Below are positions 55,693 through 64,000 of a stretch of 64,000 nucleotides of DNA, one piece after another. The notes under the pieces were generated by a model. It saw nothing but the letters and a program-made list of their open reading frames with translations, had not been told where the DNA came from and searched no databases. The stretch's first letter is position 1. Every line of letters begins with the position of its first letter. Both the position numbers and the translations under genes were made by a program. This stretch comes from Linepithema humile (taxonomy: Eukaryota > Arthropoda > Insecta > Hymenoptera > Formicidae): positions 15,376,001-15,440,000 of the forward strand of contig NC_090128.1 in NCBI RefSeq assembly GCF_040581485.1, given 5' to 3'.

Positions 55693-56082
55693 GTAAGTAA
55701 CTTTTTCATAATTACGATATTTAGATTATATATTTAGGATACGATATTAGATTATATTTTATAATATTTACAAAATTATATATTGAAACTTATGCAAATT
55801 GCAATCTATTTCAATTTTAATATTTTTATGTTGAAAATTTGATGTTCAAAGATTATAAGAGCAAATGGAAAATTAAAAATTGTTAAGAAAGTTTTTACAA
55901 AGTTACTAAAAAGTTAAATACTTTGTACTTGTATAATTATACTTTGTATAATTTAATAACTGACATATTAGTACTAACAACAAATCTATACTAATCTATA
56001 ATTGAAAATATTGTATATATATATATATATATTTTATATTTGTTTATTATTTTTTTTTATTTTTTTATTATAGTAATACATC

Positions 56083-58113
56083 ATGCCTAAAGATATTCAG
56101 TTTTTATGCAAAAGGCGAAAGAATCAATTAATAAATCACGAATTAAATAAAGTTCTTAATTATAATACTTTGCATTTAATTAAATTGGATGAGGCGTCTA
56201 GTGCAATGACAAATACAAAAACAACTATGATTAATAGTGTTGAAACGTCTAAAATTAACATTTCCCAAGATGAAGACGAAAATAATGAATTATCAGCACA
56301 ATTGCTGTCAGATAACGAAAATGTTCAGCATAACTCTGAATTGCAGGAAAGTTTTTCAACAGATAGCGAATGCAATAATGGTACAACTTTAACAGAAGAT
56401 TTACAACAATTCATAATTGAGCGTTGTATATCACATAATACTTCAAACAAATTACTACAAATTTTGAGGAAACACGGTCACGTTGAATTGCCTACTGATG
56501 TTAGGGTTTTAGTTAAAACACCACGCAATACATCTGCAACTTTTATTTCGCTGGGCAGTGGTAAATATATCCATTTTGGTCTTGCATCAGGTTTGAAACG
56601 ATCAATAAAAATGTATTCAAATTTTATTAATGATAATAACATTAAGATTAATATTAATGTTGATGGGTTGCCAATTTCAAAAAGTTCTGGTAGTCAATTC
56701 TGGCCAATAATGATTTCTATTCAAGATATTGATATATATACGTTGCCAGTTATAATTGGAGTTTATCACGGTATGTGCAAACCAAATAATTGCAATGATT
56801 TCTTAGCAAACTTTGTCGATGAATTGGTATTACTTTCCAAAAATGGTATAATTGTTTCCAATAAAAAATATGTAGTTATTGTAAATGCAATAGTATGTGA
56901 TGCTCCAGCAAAATCATTTATTACATGTACAAAAGGTCATACGGGATATTTTGCATGTTCTAAATGCATTCAAGAAGGTGATTTTGTGCGAAATAGAGTG
57001 ATTTTTCCAGAAACAAATAACGCTTTACGTACAGATCAGTCATTTAGAAATCGGACTCAATCCGAACATCATAATGGTGATTCTATTTTAGAGAGACTTT
57101 CAATTGACATGGTATTGCAAATTGGATTGGATTATATGCATCTTGTTTGTTTAGGTGTTATGAAACGAATGTTGCAATTATGGGTCAGAGGAAAAAAAGA
57201 TGTCAGATTAGTAACAGGTGATGTTGATTCCGTTTCACATGATTTATTAGCGATAAAATATTGCATTTCATCCGAATTTTCAAGAAAACCTAGATCTTTA
57301 AATGATGTAGACAGATGGAAGGCAACGGAATTCCGTCAATTTTTGTTATACACGGGTATAATTGTTATGAAATCTGTGCTATCTCCGTATTGTTACAATC
57401 ACTTTGTTACTCTTAGCATTGCTGTAAGGATATTGGCTGATCCTCAATTATGTATTTCATTCAATGATTATGCGAATTCATTGTTAATATGGTTTGTTTC
57501 TAATTTTGGTAATATCTACGGTGATGAATATCTGTCTTATAATGTTCACAACTTGCTTCATATAGCCAAAGATGTACAAACCTTTGGTTGCTTAGATAAT
57601 TTTAGTTGTTTCAAATACGAAAATTATATGCAGAAAATAAAACGAAAATTACACCAATCCGGAAAACCTTTAGAAGAGTTGTCCAATCGTATATTCGAAG
57701 AATCACAGCTTCCAATCCAACCGTTCCGCGTTATGCAATATCCAATCATTATTTTTAAAAACAACAGAATTTCTTATCTACAATTTCAAAATTTCAAAAT
57801 TGGTATAAATGAAATTGATAATTGTGTTTTAATAGATAACAAGTCGGTGGCTTTTATTTTAGAAATATTTGAAGAAAATAATGTTTTATTTGTTCTTGCG
57901 CAGTGTTTTTTAAATCCAACTTCTTTTTTCACAACACCATGTCCTTCAGAAAGACTTGGCATATTTCAAATTGCAAAGAATACGACTTCAAATACTATTA
58001 AAATTCCAGTAACACGAATAACCAGAAAATGTTTGAAAGTTAAAAATCTTTCTGAAGTAGGCTCTTACATCACAATTCCGCTTTTACTTACTGCAACAGA
58101 AAATACTGTTTAA
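56083..58113 (+). CDS. CMC/EnSpm-like (Tnp2-type) transposase, element B
   Basis: An uninterrupted 676-codon frame. Motifs: NVDGLPISKSSGSQFWPI (Asp194), VCDAPAKSFI (Asp273) followed by GYFACSKC (zinc site), LDYMHLVCLGVMKRML (about residue 350), SRKPRSLNDVDRWKATEFRQ, YNVHNLLHIAKDV and CFKYENYMQKIKRKL. These match the minus-strand transposase at 39479-41590 position by position. The N-terminal 110 residues are charged and variable. The ATG lies ten bases after an acceptor (TTATTATAG). No stops, so the gene could be expressed. The leader upstream (55693-56073) would be removed as an intron. Confidence 0.82.
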   Translation: MPKDIQFLCKRRKNQLINHELNKVLNYNTLHLIKLDEASSAMTNTKTTMINSVETSKINISQDEDENNELSAQLLSDNENVQHNSELQESFSTDSECNNGTTLTEDLQQFIIERCISHNTSNKLLQILRKHGHVELPTDVRVLVKTPRNTSATFISLGSGKYIHFGLASGLKRSIKMYSNFINDNNIKININVDGLPISKSSGSQFWPIMISIQDIDIYTLPVIIGVYHGMCKPNNCNDFLANFVDELVLLSKNGIIVSNKKYVVIVNAIVCDAPAKSFITCTKGHTGYFACSKCIQEGDFVRNRVIFPETNNALRTDQSFRNRTQSEHHNGDSILERLSIDMVLQIGLDYMHLVCLGVMKRMLQLWVRGKKDVRLVTGDVDSVSHDLLAIKYCISSEFSRKPRSLNDVDRWKATEFRQFLLYTGIIVMKSVLSPYCYNHFVTLSIAVRILADPQLCISFNDYANSLLIWFVSNFGNIYGDEYLSYNVHNLLHIAKDVQTFGCLDNFSCFKYENYMQKIKRKLHQSGKPLEELSNRIFEESQLPIQPFRVMQYPIIIFKNNRISYLQFQNFKIGINEIDNCVLIDNKSVAFILEIFEENNVLFVLAQCFLNPTSFFTTPCPSERLGIFQIAKNTTSNTIKIPVTRITRKCLKVKNLSEVGSYITIPLLLTATENTV

Positions 58114-58207
58114 TTGCAATACCATATCAAATAAAAGTTTTTTGGTTTTTATCGGTCTTTATTTTTCATTATGCTTATATAGGTCATGGTCTTTATTTCT
58201 TGTTATG

Positions 58208-58300
58208 CTTAAATAACATTAAAATTTGAATTTATATATCAAGGTTGTTGTGTTACAGAGACAATTTATCTTAGAAACCGGCGGAAATAATCAGAAATAC
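58208..58300 (+). pseudogene. Fragment of a DUF4806 gene (intron end plus start of the core exon)
   Basis: TTGTTGTGTTACAGAGACAA and AACCGGCGGAAATAATC repeat the acceptor and first 45 bp of the exon at 61722 with few changes; upstream intron sequence also matches. After about 58300 the similarity jumps to sequence resembling that beyond the DUF4806 stop codon. Reads as the scar of an internal deletion. Confidence 0.7.
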
Positions 58301-58559
58301 ACTGTTTTCGATTAAGGTTTATCGGTTTTTCTTGGTTTTCTTATTTTTTTATGCTTATGATCTTGAATTTTTTTTAAATGACTGATCTGTACGTATTGAT
58401 CCATTATTTGTAAACATTTCTTATTTGGTTAAAGTCCATCGGTTTTTATTGGTCTTAATTTTTTTTATGCTTATTGGTCTCAAATTTTTTTCTTATTATT
58501 GGTCTTGAATTTTTTTTATTCAACATATTGGTCTTACATTTATAAATATTGCTTCATTG

Positions 58560-58790
58560 GTCAAAGTTCCATCGGTTTTTGTTGGTTTTAATATTTTTTC
58601 TTCTATATTGGTCTTACATTAATAAATATTTTTTTATTGGTCAAAGTTCCATCGGTTTTTGTTGGTTTTAATATTTTTTCTTCTATATTGGTCTTACATT
58701 AATAAATATTTCTTTATTAGTCAAAGTTCCATCGGTTTTTGTTGGTTTTAATATTTTTTCTTCTATATTGGTCTTACATTTATAAAAACT
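58560..58790. repeat. 80-bp tandem repeat (three units)
   Basis: Units start at 58571, 58651 and 58731 with ATCGGTTTTTGTTGGTTTTA, followed by TTCTATATTGGTCTTACATT. More diverged units extend upstream (58310-58560). Related ATCGGTCTTAA...TTGGTCAATTGG sequence follows the DUF4806 gene at 62220-62390. Confidence 0.85.
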
Positions 58791-58837
58791 GTAATTTATA
58801 AATTTATAAGGATGATTTCTAATAACAAATCAATTGT

Positions 58838-59640
58838 CTGATACAATCCGCACTGGTTTACACTCTATGAGGGCTTTGGCTTCCAATTACGTCGGTGGGT
58901 GCTGGGACTGCCAATTTTTAAATGACAGAGTCCGCACTGACGAGATTTTCAGAGTCTTAAGCCAGTGGGTGCTGGGACTATCTCTTTTTGGAGGTAGAGT
59001 CCGCACTGGCTTAAACTTGATGAGGGCATTGGCTTCCAATTACGTCGGTGGGTGCTGGGACTGCCAATTTTTAAATGACAGAGTCCGCACTGACGAGATT
59101 TTCAGAGTCTTAAGCCAGTGGGTGCTGGGACTATCTCTTTTTGGAGGTAGAGTCCGCACTGGCTTAAACTTGATGAGGGCATTGGCTTCCAATTACGTCG
59201 GTGGGTGCTGGGACTGCCAATTTTTAAATGACAGAGTCCGCACTGACGAGATTTTCAGAGTCTTAAGCCAGTGGGTGCTGGGACTATCTCTTTTTGGAGG
59301 TAGAGTCCGCACTGGCTTAAACTTGATGAGGGCATTGGCTTCCAATTACGTCGGTGGGTGCTGGGACTGCCAATTTTTAAATGACAGAGTCCGCACTGAC
59401 GAGATTTTCAGAGTCTAAGCCAGTGGGTGCTGGGACTATCTCTTTTTGGAGATAGAGTCCGCACTGGTTTAAACTCTATGAGGGCTTTGGCTTCAAATCA
59501 CGTCAGTGGGTGCTGGGACTGTCAATTTTTTAATGGCAGAGTCCGCACTGACGAGATTTTCAGAGTCTAAGCCAGTGGGTGCTGGGACTATCTTTTTTTG
59601 GAGATAGAGTCCGCACTGGTTTAAACTCTATGAAAGCATA
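58838..59640. repeat. 153-bp tandem repeat array with paired hairpins (about five units)
   Basis: Unit landmarks GTCGGTGGGTGCTGGGACTG at 58891, 59044, 59197, 59350 and, diverged, 59502 (periods 153, 153, 153, 152). Each unit holds two stem-loops of the pattern GTGGGTGCTGGGACT...AGTCCGCAC: one with GTCGGT/ACTGAC ends, one with GCCAGT/ACTGGC ends. The period is divisible by three, so a 194-codon frame crosses the array, but this is not a gene. Position and structure fit subterminal transposase-binding repeats. Confidence 0.9.
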
Positions 59641-60193
59641 GATAGATTTTTCACTGCTCAGATTGAATTTTGTCCTGTATCCTTATTGCACTCGTGATAT
59701 ATTGCAGCGTAAATTATTGAAAATTAGATGCAATAAATTTGATTGCATGTATTATAATGTTTCATATAAAGGTAATGTGAATTAAGAAGTTTTTTAACGT
59801 TAATAATGAACTATAAAAAATTTTCAAAATTAAAATTGATTCTTTCGTGTTTATCAAATAAACACTGAATATATCTAGCGGATTTATGTACAAGGGCACT
59901 ATTTGGTATTGAGGTAAGTGTACAAAATAGCAAAGATTTAGTAACATTTATATAATAAAGTTTAAAATTGGAAAAAAGTTTAATTATTCGATTAAAATTA
60001 TTAACATAGAGAATCGTCCAATTATGTCGCTTTATTTATTCCTAAACTGACGATTTGGAAATATGAAACTTTTATTAATTTTATGAATAAATTCTTCTCA
60101 ATCAAAATATGATAAAATTAGTAAAAAGATTTTTATTTCTCTAGACCTTATAAATTGATATGTTATTTTTTTTTTAGATTACATTAAAAGATC

Positions 60194-62086
60194 ATGGCCA
60201 AAGTAAATAAAGAAACAAACTACGCTGTAGTAAAATTTTTGTCGGATGGAACTTTTTCTGAAATTCCAATATTGTGGCTCATTCAACATAATAATATAGT
60301 TCGTGAATGTTGGTGGCCACCACGGACAGCCAATTGTGCAACGCTAATAGCAAATTGTGCTCATCCAAATAATACGTGGAAACGATATGACGTGAACTTT
60401 ATAAAATATTGTAGTAAGTATTTAAAGATTTTTATATCTTACATTGCATAATAAATAATACAAAATTAGATTTTTGAACATTTTCACGATTTTACTAAAT
60501 ACTATACTTTCTTTTTTTCATTGCAGCATCTCTTGAATCCGCTCGGAAAAATGCATCAGATGCAAATTATGAAACAACAGATGAAGAAAGATTAGGACGA
60601 GGGAAAAGGCAACATATTCCTTTCAATTGTTGCAGTAGTGAGGAAGAATCTGACCCATGTGCAAATAAAAAAAGTATGTATTATATGAAAATTTAATGTT
60701 TATCAATATTTGAATTAATAATTCAATTACATAAATATTAAAGTGTAATACTTAAATGATTTTTTTGCACAATTATAAATGTTAAATAAAATTTATTGTT
60801 TTATTTACAGAAAGCCGCTTGTATTCGAATGCAATATCAGCATCACCCTTGTATCCTGATACGCTCAGTTTAGAATATGAATATTCTAATGCATCTATAT
60901 CAAATGCATCTATGTCGAATGCATCTATTTCCAATGCATTCGTATCAAATGCATCTATATTAAATAAATCACAATCAAACGCAATCCCAACCATATCAAA
61001 CGCAAGCGACTATGCTATGGCAGCAACTGCACAACAAGGTTAACATATAACAATTATAACATATAATAATATATAATTCGCAATAATTGTATTATAAAAA
61101 ATAATACGTTAATACATTTTCAGAACGAGAAATGGAATCACATGTTGCAAGTAATATAGACCTCAACACACCGATAATAATAGAAGGTACGTTATTGAAA
61201 AAAATAATAAATAAAGTATTGACATAATAAATTTTTATTGTTATATATAATGGATTTATTAAAATATTTTAGGATTTGAAAATACTAATGATTTGCAAAC
61301 TGATATAATAATTCAAACATAACAGGTAAATTTTTAAGATTGTTTATAATGTTAAAATTTGTGAACGTTTTTATGTATATTTATGTATATTATTTTATTT
61401 TGCAGAAATGCTACAGCAAATATTAAGAATGCTAGCCGTATTAAATCTTTCGCATAAAGAAGTCAAACAACGTTTAAAAAAACTTGAGGATGTTGTAAAA
61501 ACATCCTATCCACAAAGAGCTTCGGATCTACATCAAGATTGTGAAATAATGAAAGAATTCTTACCTTTTACAACAATTGATGCTGTACAGGAATTTGACA
61601 AGGTATTATTACGTACGAAGGAGATAGCAGTGCAATTTGTAAGTTTATAAATTTTATTATTAATTGTTTAATCTCATAATATTAAAATTTTAATTTGTAT
61701 ATAAACATTGTTGTGTTACAGAGACAATTTATCTTAAAAACCGGCGGAAATAATCCGAAGGACAGCATACATCGAAATCTGAAGAAAATCTTCAGTAATG
61801 AATGTGCGATGCAATGTTCTTGGAAAGGGTTACGAAATAATTTTCGCATTTCTAACTTAAAGGTGATAAATATTCTAAAAGGTATGTTAATATATATTCT
61901 TAAACTTATAAATAAAAATTTCTAAATGTTTTCATTAATGTATTGTGTTTAATTTTTGCAGGAGAAATAACATCGCAGTTCAGTCTTACAGAGACTGAAT
62001 TTGATAATATCGCCAGCGAATGGTTTCGCTTTGCCAAGCAGCGAAAGGAAAGAAGCGATAAGGCTAAGGAGAAGGAAATGGAGTAA
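60194..62086 (+). CDS. DUF4806-type protein of element B, intact, seven coding exons
   Basis: Exons 60194-60413, 60527-60673, 60811-61038, 61124-61186, 61406-61638, 61722-61881 and 61962-62086 join in frame to 391 codons with GT/AG sites. N-terminal module (residues 11-70): NYAVVKFLSDGTFSEIPILW and CWWPPRTANCATLI. Exon 2 is the linker SLESARKNASDANYETTDEE. Exon 3 carries tandem SNASI/SNASM repeats (about residues 140-175). The core (about 268-350) has EFLPFTTIDAVQEFDKVL, TGGNNPKDSIHRNLKKIF and CSWKGLRNNFRI. The tail is Lys/Glu-rich. A further potential exon (61273-61325) contains a stop and shifts the frame, so it is probably skipped or decayed; the homologous exon in the 35.3-51.9 kb gene (51077-51133) is intact. 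An acceptor (T9AG) lies 14 bases before the ATG. Function unknown; association with the transposase suggests a DNA-binding accessory role. Confidence 0.82.
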
Positions 62087-62219
62087 ACACACGTGTGGAG
62101 TAGTCAGAAGTATGACTATCAAAGCTCTACGAGAGATGTTGGCCTCATCGAACTTTTTTGTATACTGCGGGGTAAACTAAATCGTCGAATTCGTTTATAA
62201 ATGTAATTTTTTTTTAATG

Positions 62220-62400
62220 GTTAAAAATTATTATTGGTCAATTGGTTTAAACCTGTTTATCGGTCTTAATCTTTTTTTGTTTATAAATGTAATTAATTAT
62301 TTTAATTGGTTAAAAATTATTGGTCAATTGGTTTGAACCTATTCATCGGTCTTAATTTTTTTTTCATGCTTATTGGTCTTAACCCTTAGAGGACGGGGAT
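62220..62400. repeat. TTGGTCAATTGG repeat downstream of the DUF4806 gene
   Basis: Two units of about 95 bp (TTGGTCAATTGGTTTAAACC at 62235, TTGGTCAATTGGTTTGAACC at 62320) followed by ATCGGTCTTAA. Related to the 80-bp array at 58560. Between 62400 and 62580 nothing else is visible. Confidence 0.6.
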
Positions 62401-62582
62401 GGTTTTCGAACGATTTCTAAAGTTTTCAATTTAAAACTTTGAGGTATATGTCATAGTAATATATATATCGGCTTCCCGTCCTTTAGAGGTTAGTGTTATT
62501 CATTACGTTCTTTAATTGAAATGATTATTAATAGTTGAAGAATTATTATTTAATAAATTTATAAGTAAGATAACAAATCAAT

Positions 62583-62770
62583 TGCCTGATACAGTTCGCA
62601 TTGGCTTAAACTTGATGAGGGCATTGGTTTCCAATTACGTCGGTGGGTGCTGGGACTGCCAATTTTAAAATGACAGAGTCCGCACTGACGAGATTTTTAG
62701 AATCTAAGCCAGTGAGTGCTGGGACTATCTCTTTTTGGAGATAAAGTCCGCATTGGCCTCCAATTATGTT
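62583..62770. repeat. Single unit of the 153-bp hairpin repeat
   Basis: GTCGGTGGGTGCTGGGACTG at 62639 and GCCAGTGAGTGCTGGGACTA at 62707 repeat the two stem-loops of the main array with few changes. Confidence 0.85.
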
Positions 62771-62984
62771 ATATTCGAAAGTTATTTGTCACATATAAAT
62801 AATCTTAAGTGCATAAATGTTTTTCTTAATGCTAGAATTACTGTTAACTTTAAGCTAAATTAGTGAAAAAATGTTACATGTTGCAATCCTCTTTAATGTA
62901 CATATTATATAATATAAAACTGATGTAAAATAAAAAAAAACATTGTAAAATAAAATATTTTTCAAATTATGATTTGATTTTTCT

Positions 62985-63452
62985 ATTATAGCTTTTGGTT
63001 ATTAGCCTGTAATAAATGCAACTTTCAGAAATAACAGAACTTTGAATTAATTCTAAGCAAAACTAAATGAAATATTAATTCACAAAAATATTTTATTTAG
63101 TTTTGCTTAGAATTAATTCACGGATCTGTTATTTCTGAGATTTGCATTTTTTACAGGCTAATAACCTAATTTAATTCCTAACCTAATAAGAATGTAATTA
63201 TTCAATAACAAATCTAATAACAGTTTTATAACAACTATATTGCATGTTATTTGCATGATATATCTATTTTATATAACAGTTACGTGGCATTTTAGTACCG
63301 CGTTATATTTATGTGATAGAACTGCAACAAGCCTGTGAGTGGGAAATTACAACTAACAATTGTATTACATGTAACATACATGTTACATTACATGTTACAT
63401 TCTGTTTTATTGTTGCAATATAGTTGTTATATATCTGTGTTTGCTGGGAGAT
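62985..63452. mobile_element. CCCAGCAAACAC-end element inserted in the hairpin-repeat region
   Basis: An internal inverted pair (CTGTAATAAATGCAACTTTC at 63007 against AGATTTGCATTTTTTACAG at 63139) is followed by a TGTTACAT-rich region and the end GTGTTTGCTGGG. Relatives at 26350-26720, 35150-35251 and 52092-52420. The flanking 62770-62985 is AT-rich. Confidence 0.6.
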
Positions 63453-63599
63453 CAAGGTTTTACATTAATAGACTTTAAATGTAGTAGAGATTCAAATTTG
63501 TAATTAACTTTTGTTTTCTTTTTTTAATCTGCGTACTACAATTTTCTTACTTATCAAATTTATAATTTAAACTACATATTTTAGAGCTCGCTTGTAAAG

Positions 63600-63930
63600 T
63601 ATGACGTACTATGAATTAATCAAAGAGTTCTTTGGAAATCTCGCCGGTGAATACTGGGACTATCAATTTTTAAATGGCAGAGTCCACACTGACAAAGTTT
63701 ATGAGAATTTAAGCTAGTGGGTGCTGGGACTGTCCTCTTTTGGAGACAGAGTTCGTACTGGCTTAAACTCTCAAAGATGAAATCAAGTAAGTGTTAAGAC
63801 TGTCAATTTTTAAGTAACAGTCCGCACCGACGAGATTTTCAGAATTTAAGCTAGATACTGGAACTATTCTTTTTTAGAGATAGAGTTCGCACGGGCTTAC
63901 CCTCTATAAGTGACATTAGGCTACTCAGAC
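63600..63930. repeat. Degenerate hairpin repeats (about two units)
   Basis: GGTGAATACTGGGACTATCA, GTGGGTGCTGGGACTGTC and AGTCCGCACCGACGAGATTT follow the order of the 153-bp unit but with many changes, consistent with an older array or the far end of the element. Confidence 0.75.
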
Positions 63931-63934
63931 AACG

Positions 63935-64000
63935 TTATGACGTCTTAAAGACGTTTTAATGACGTCTTAAAATCGCTAAAACGTCTTAAGCCCGTGTCAC
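63935..64000. repeat. GACGTCTTAA-type short repeats at the window end
   Basis: GACGTCTTAAAGACG, GACGTCTTAAAATCG and AACGTCTTAAGCCCGTGTCAC occur in direct order. GGGCTTA/TAAGCCC pairing with 63895 hints at a small inverted element, but the window ends here. Confidence 0.45.

Larger units (their letters stand above)
55590..63930 (+). mobile_element. CMC/EnSpm-like element B complex: transposase, DUF4806 gene, subterminal repeat arrays
   Basis: In order on the plus strand: leader exon candidate, transposase (56083-58113), fragment of a DUF4806 exon, 80-bp and 153-bp repeat arrays (58560-59640), intact DUF4806-type gene (60194-62086), the same two repeat types again (62220-62770), an inserted CCCAGCAAACAC element, and more degenerate hairpin repeats (63640-63900). 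The repetition of the array after each gene suggests one intact and one internally deleted element in tandem, or a duplication. Terminal CACT(A/G)-type ends could not be fixed. Confidence 0.5.

Noticed and set aside
58834..59418. A 194-codon repetitive open frame
   Set aside because: It exists only because the 153-bp repeat is divisible by three; the unit forms DNA hairpins and has no coding features.
58838..59640. CRISPR-like array
   Set aside because: Units are continuous 153-bp tandem repeats without unique spacers, in insect DNA.
61273..61325. An eighth coding exon in the element B DUF4806 gene
   Set aside because: It has an in-frame TAA and would shift the frame of the next exon; skipping it gives a perfect 391-codon frame.

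Overview
This window is AT-rich insect DNA made almost entirely of transposable elements, many nested inside one another. Insect-type signals include a DRE core-promoter motif (TATCGATA), degenerate TTAGG repeats and a repeated TCAGT initiator. The Tc1, CMC/EnSpm-like, Mutator-like, Crypton-like, hAT and P/THAP-like families seen together make me favour a hymenopteran such as an ant, but that is inference. I see no clearly intact single-copy host gene. The closest is a decayed TDRD7-type Tudor gene.

Layout. 1-3533: broken RNase H-bearing non-LTR retrotransposon ending in a TTA repeat. 3.6-5.4 kb: TG/CA microsatellite and dispersed GGCGCC-motif repeats. 5.8-9.2 kb: Mutator-like (Mutsu-type) transposase whose C-terminus carries a DEDDh exonuclease. 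11.9-15.9 kb: Crypton-like tyrosine recombinase with a spliced-on SANT/Myb-like exon. 16.2-18.8 kb: diverged tandem repeats and a solo LTR. 19.5-23.2 kb: non-autonomous elements, a 450-bp palindrome with hammerhead-ribozyme-like cores, and a tRNA-like sequence. 23.9-25.6 kb: broken THAP gene (minus) with a CRE-DRE-CRE promoter cluster. 26.1-32.6 kb: MITEs, a hAT MITE with its target duplication, and a 4.95-kb element with long terminal inverted repeats whose gene is split by a 1.1-kb fold-back. 34.9-51.9 kb: a DUF4806-type gene (plus) with eight well-formed coding exons and a 14.2-kb first intron. That intron holds a minus-strand CMC-type element with its own DUF4806 gene, and a three-layer nest ending in an intact Tc1-like transposon. 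52.6-54.7 kb: Tudor pseudogene. 55.6-63.9 kb: a second CMC-type transposase followed by an intact DUF4806-type gene, each followed by arrays of hairpin-forming 153-bp repeats.

The most interesting pattern is the repeated pairing, in the same order and strand, of a CMC/EnSpm-like transposase with a multi-exon DUF4806 gene. Both start codons lie just after splice acceptors, and the arrays of short inverted motifs nearby look like subterminal binding sites. This resembles the TNPD/TNPA two-protein, one-leader logic of plant En/Spm. I infer that DUF4806 proteins here are the accessory proteins of an animal CMC transposon, one of which (35.3-51.9 kb) stands alone.
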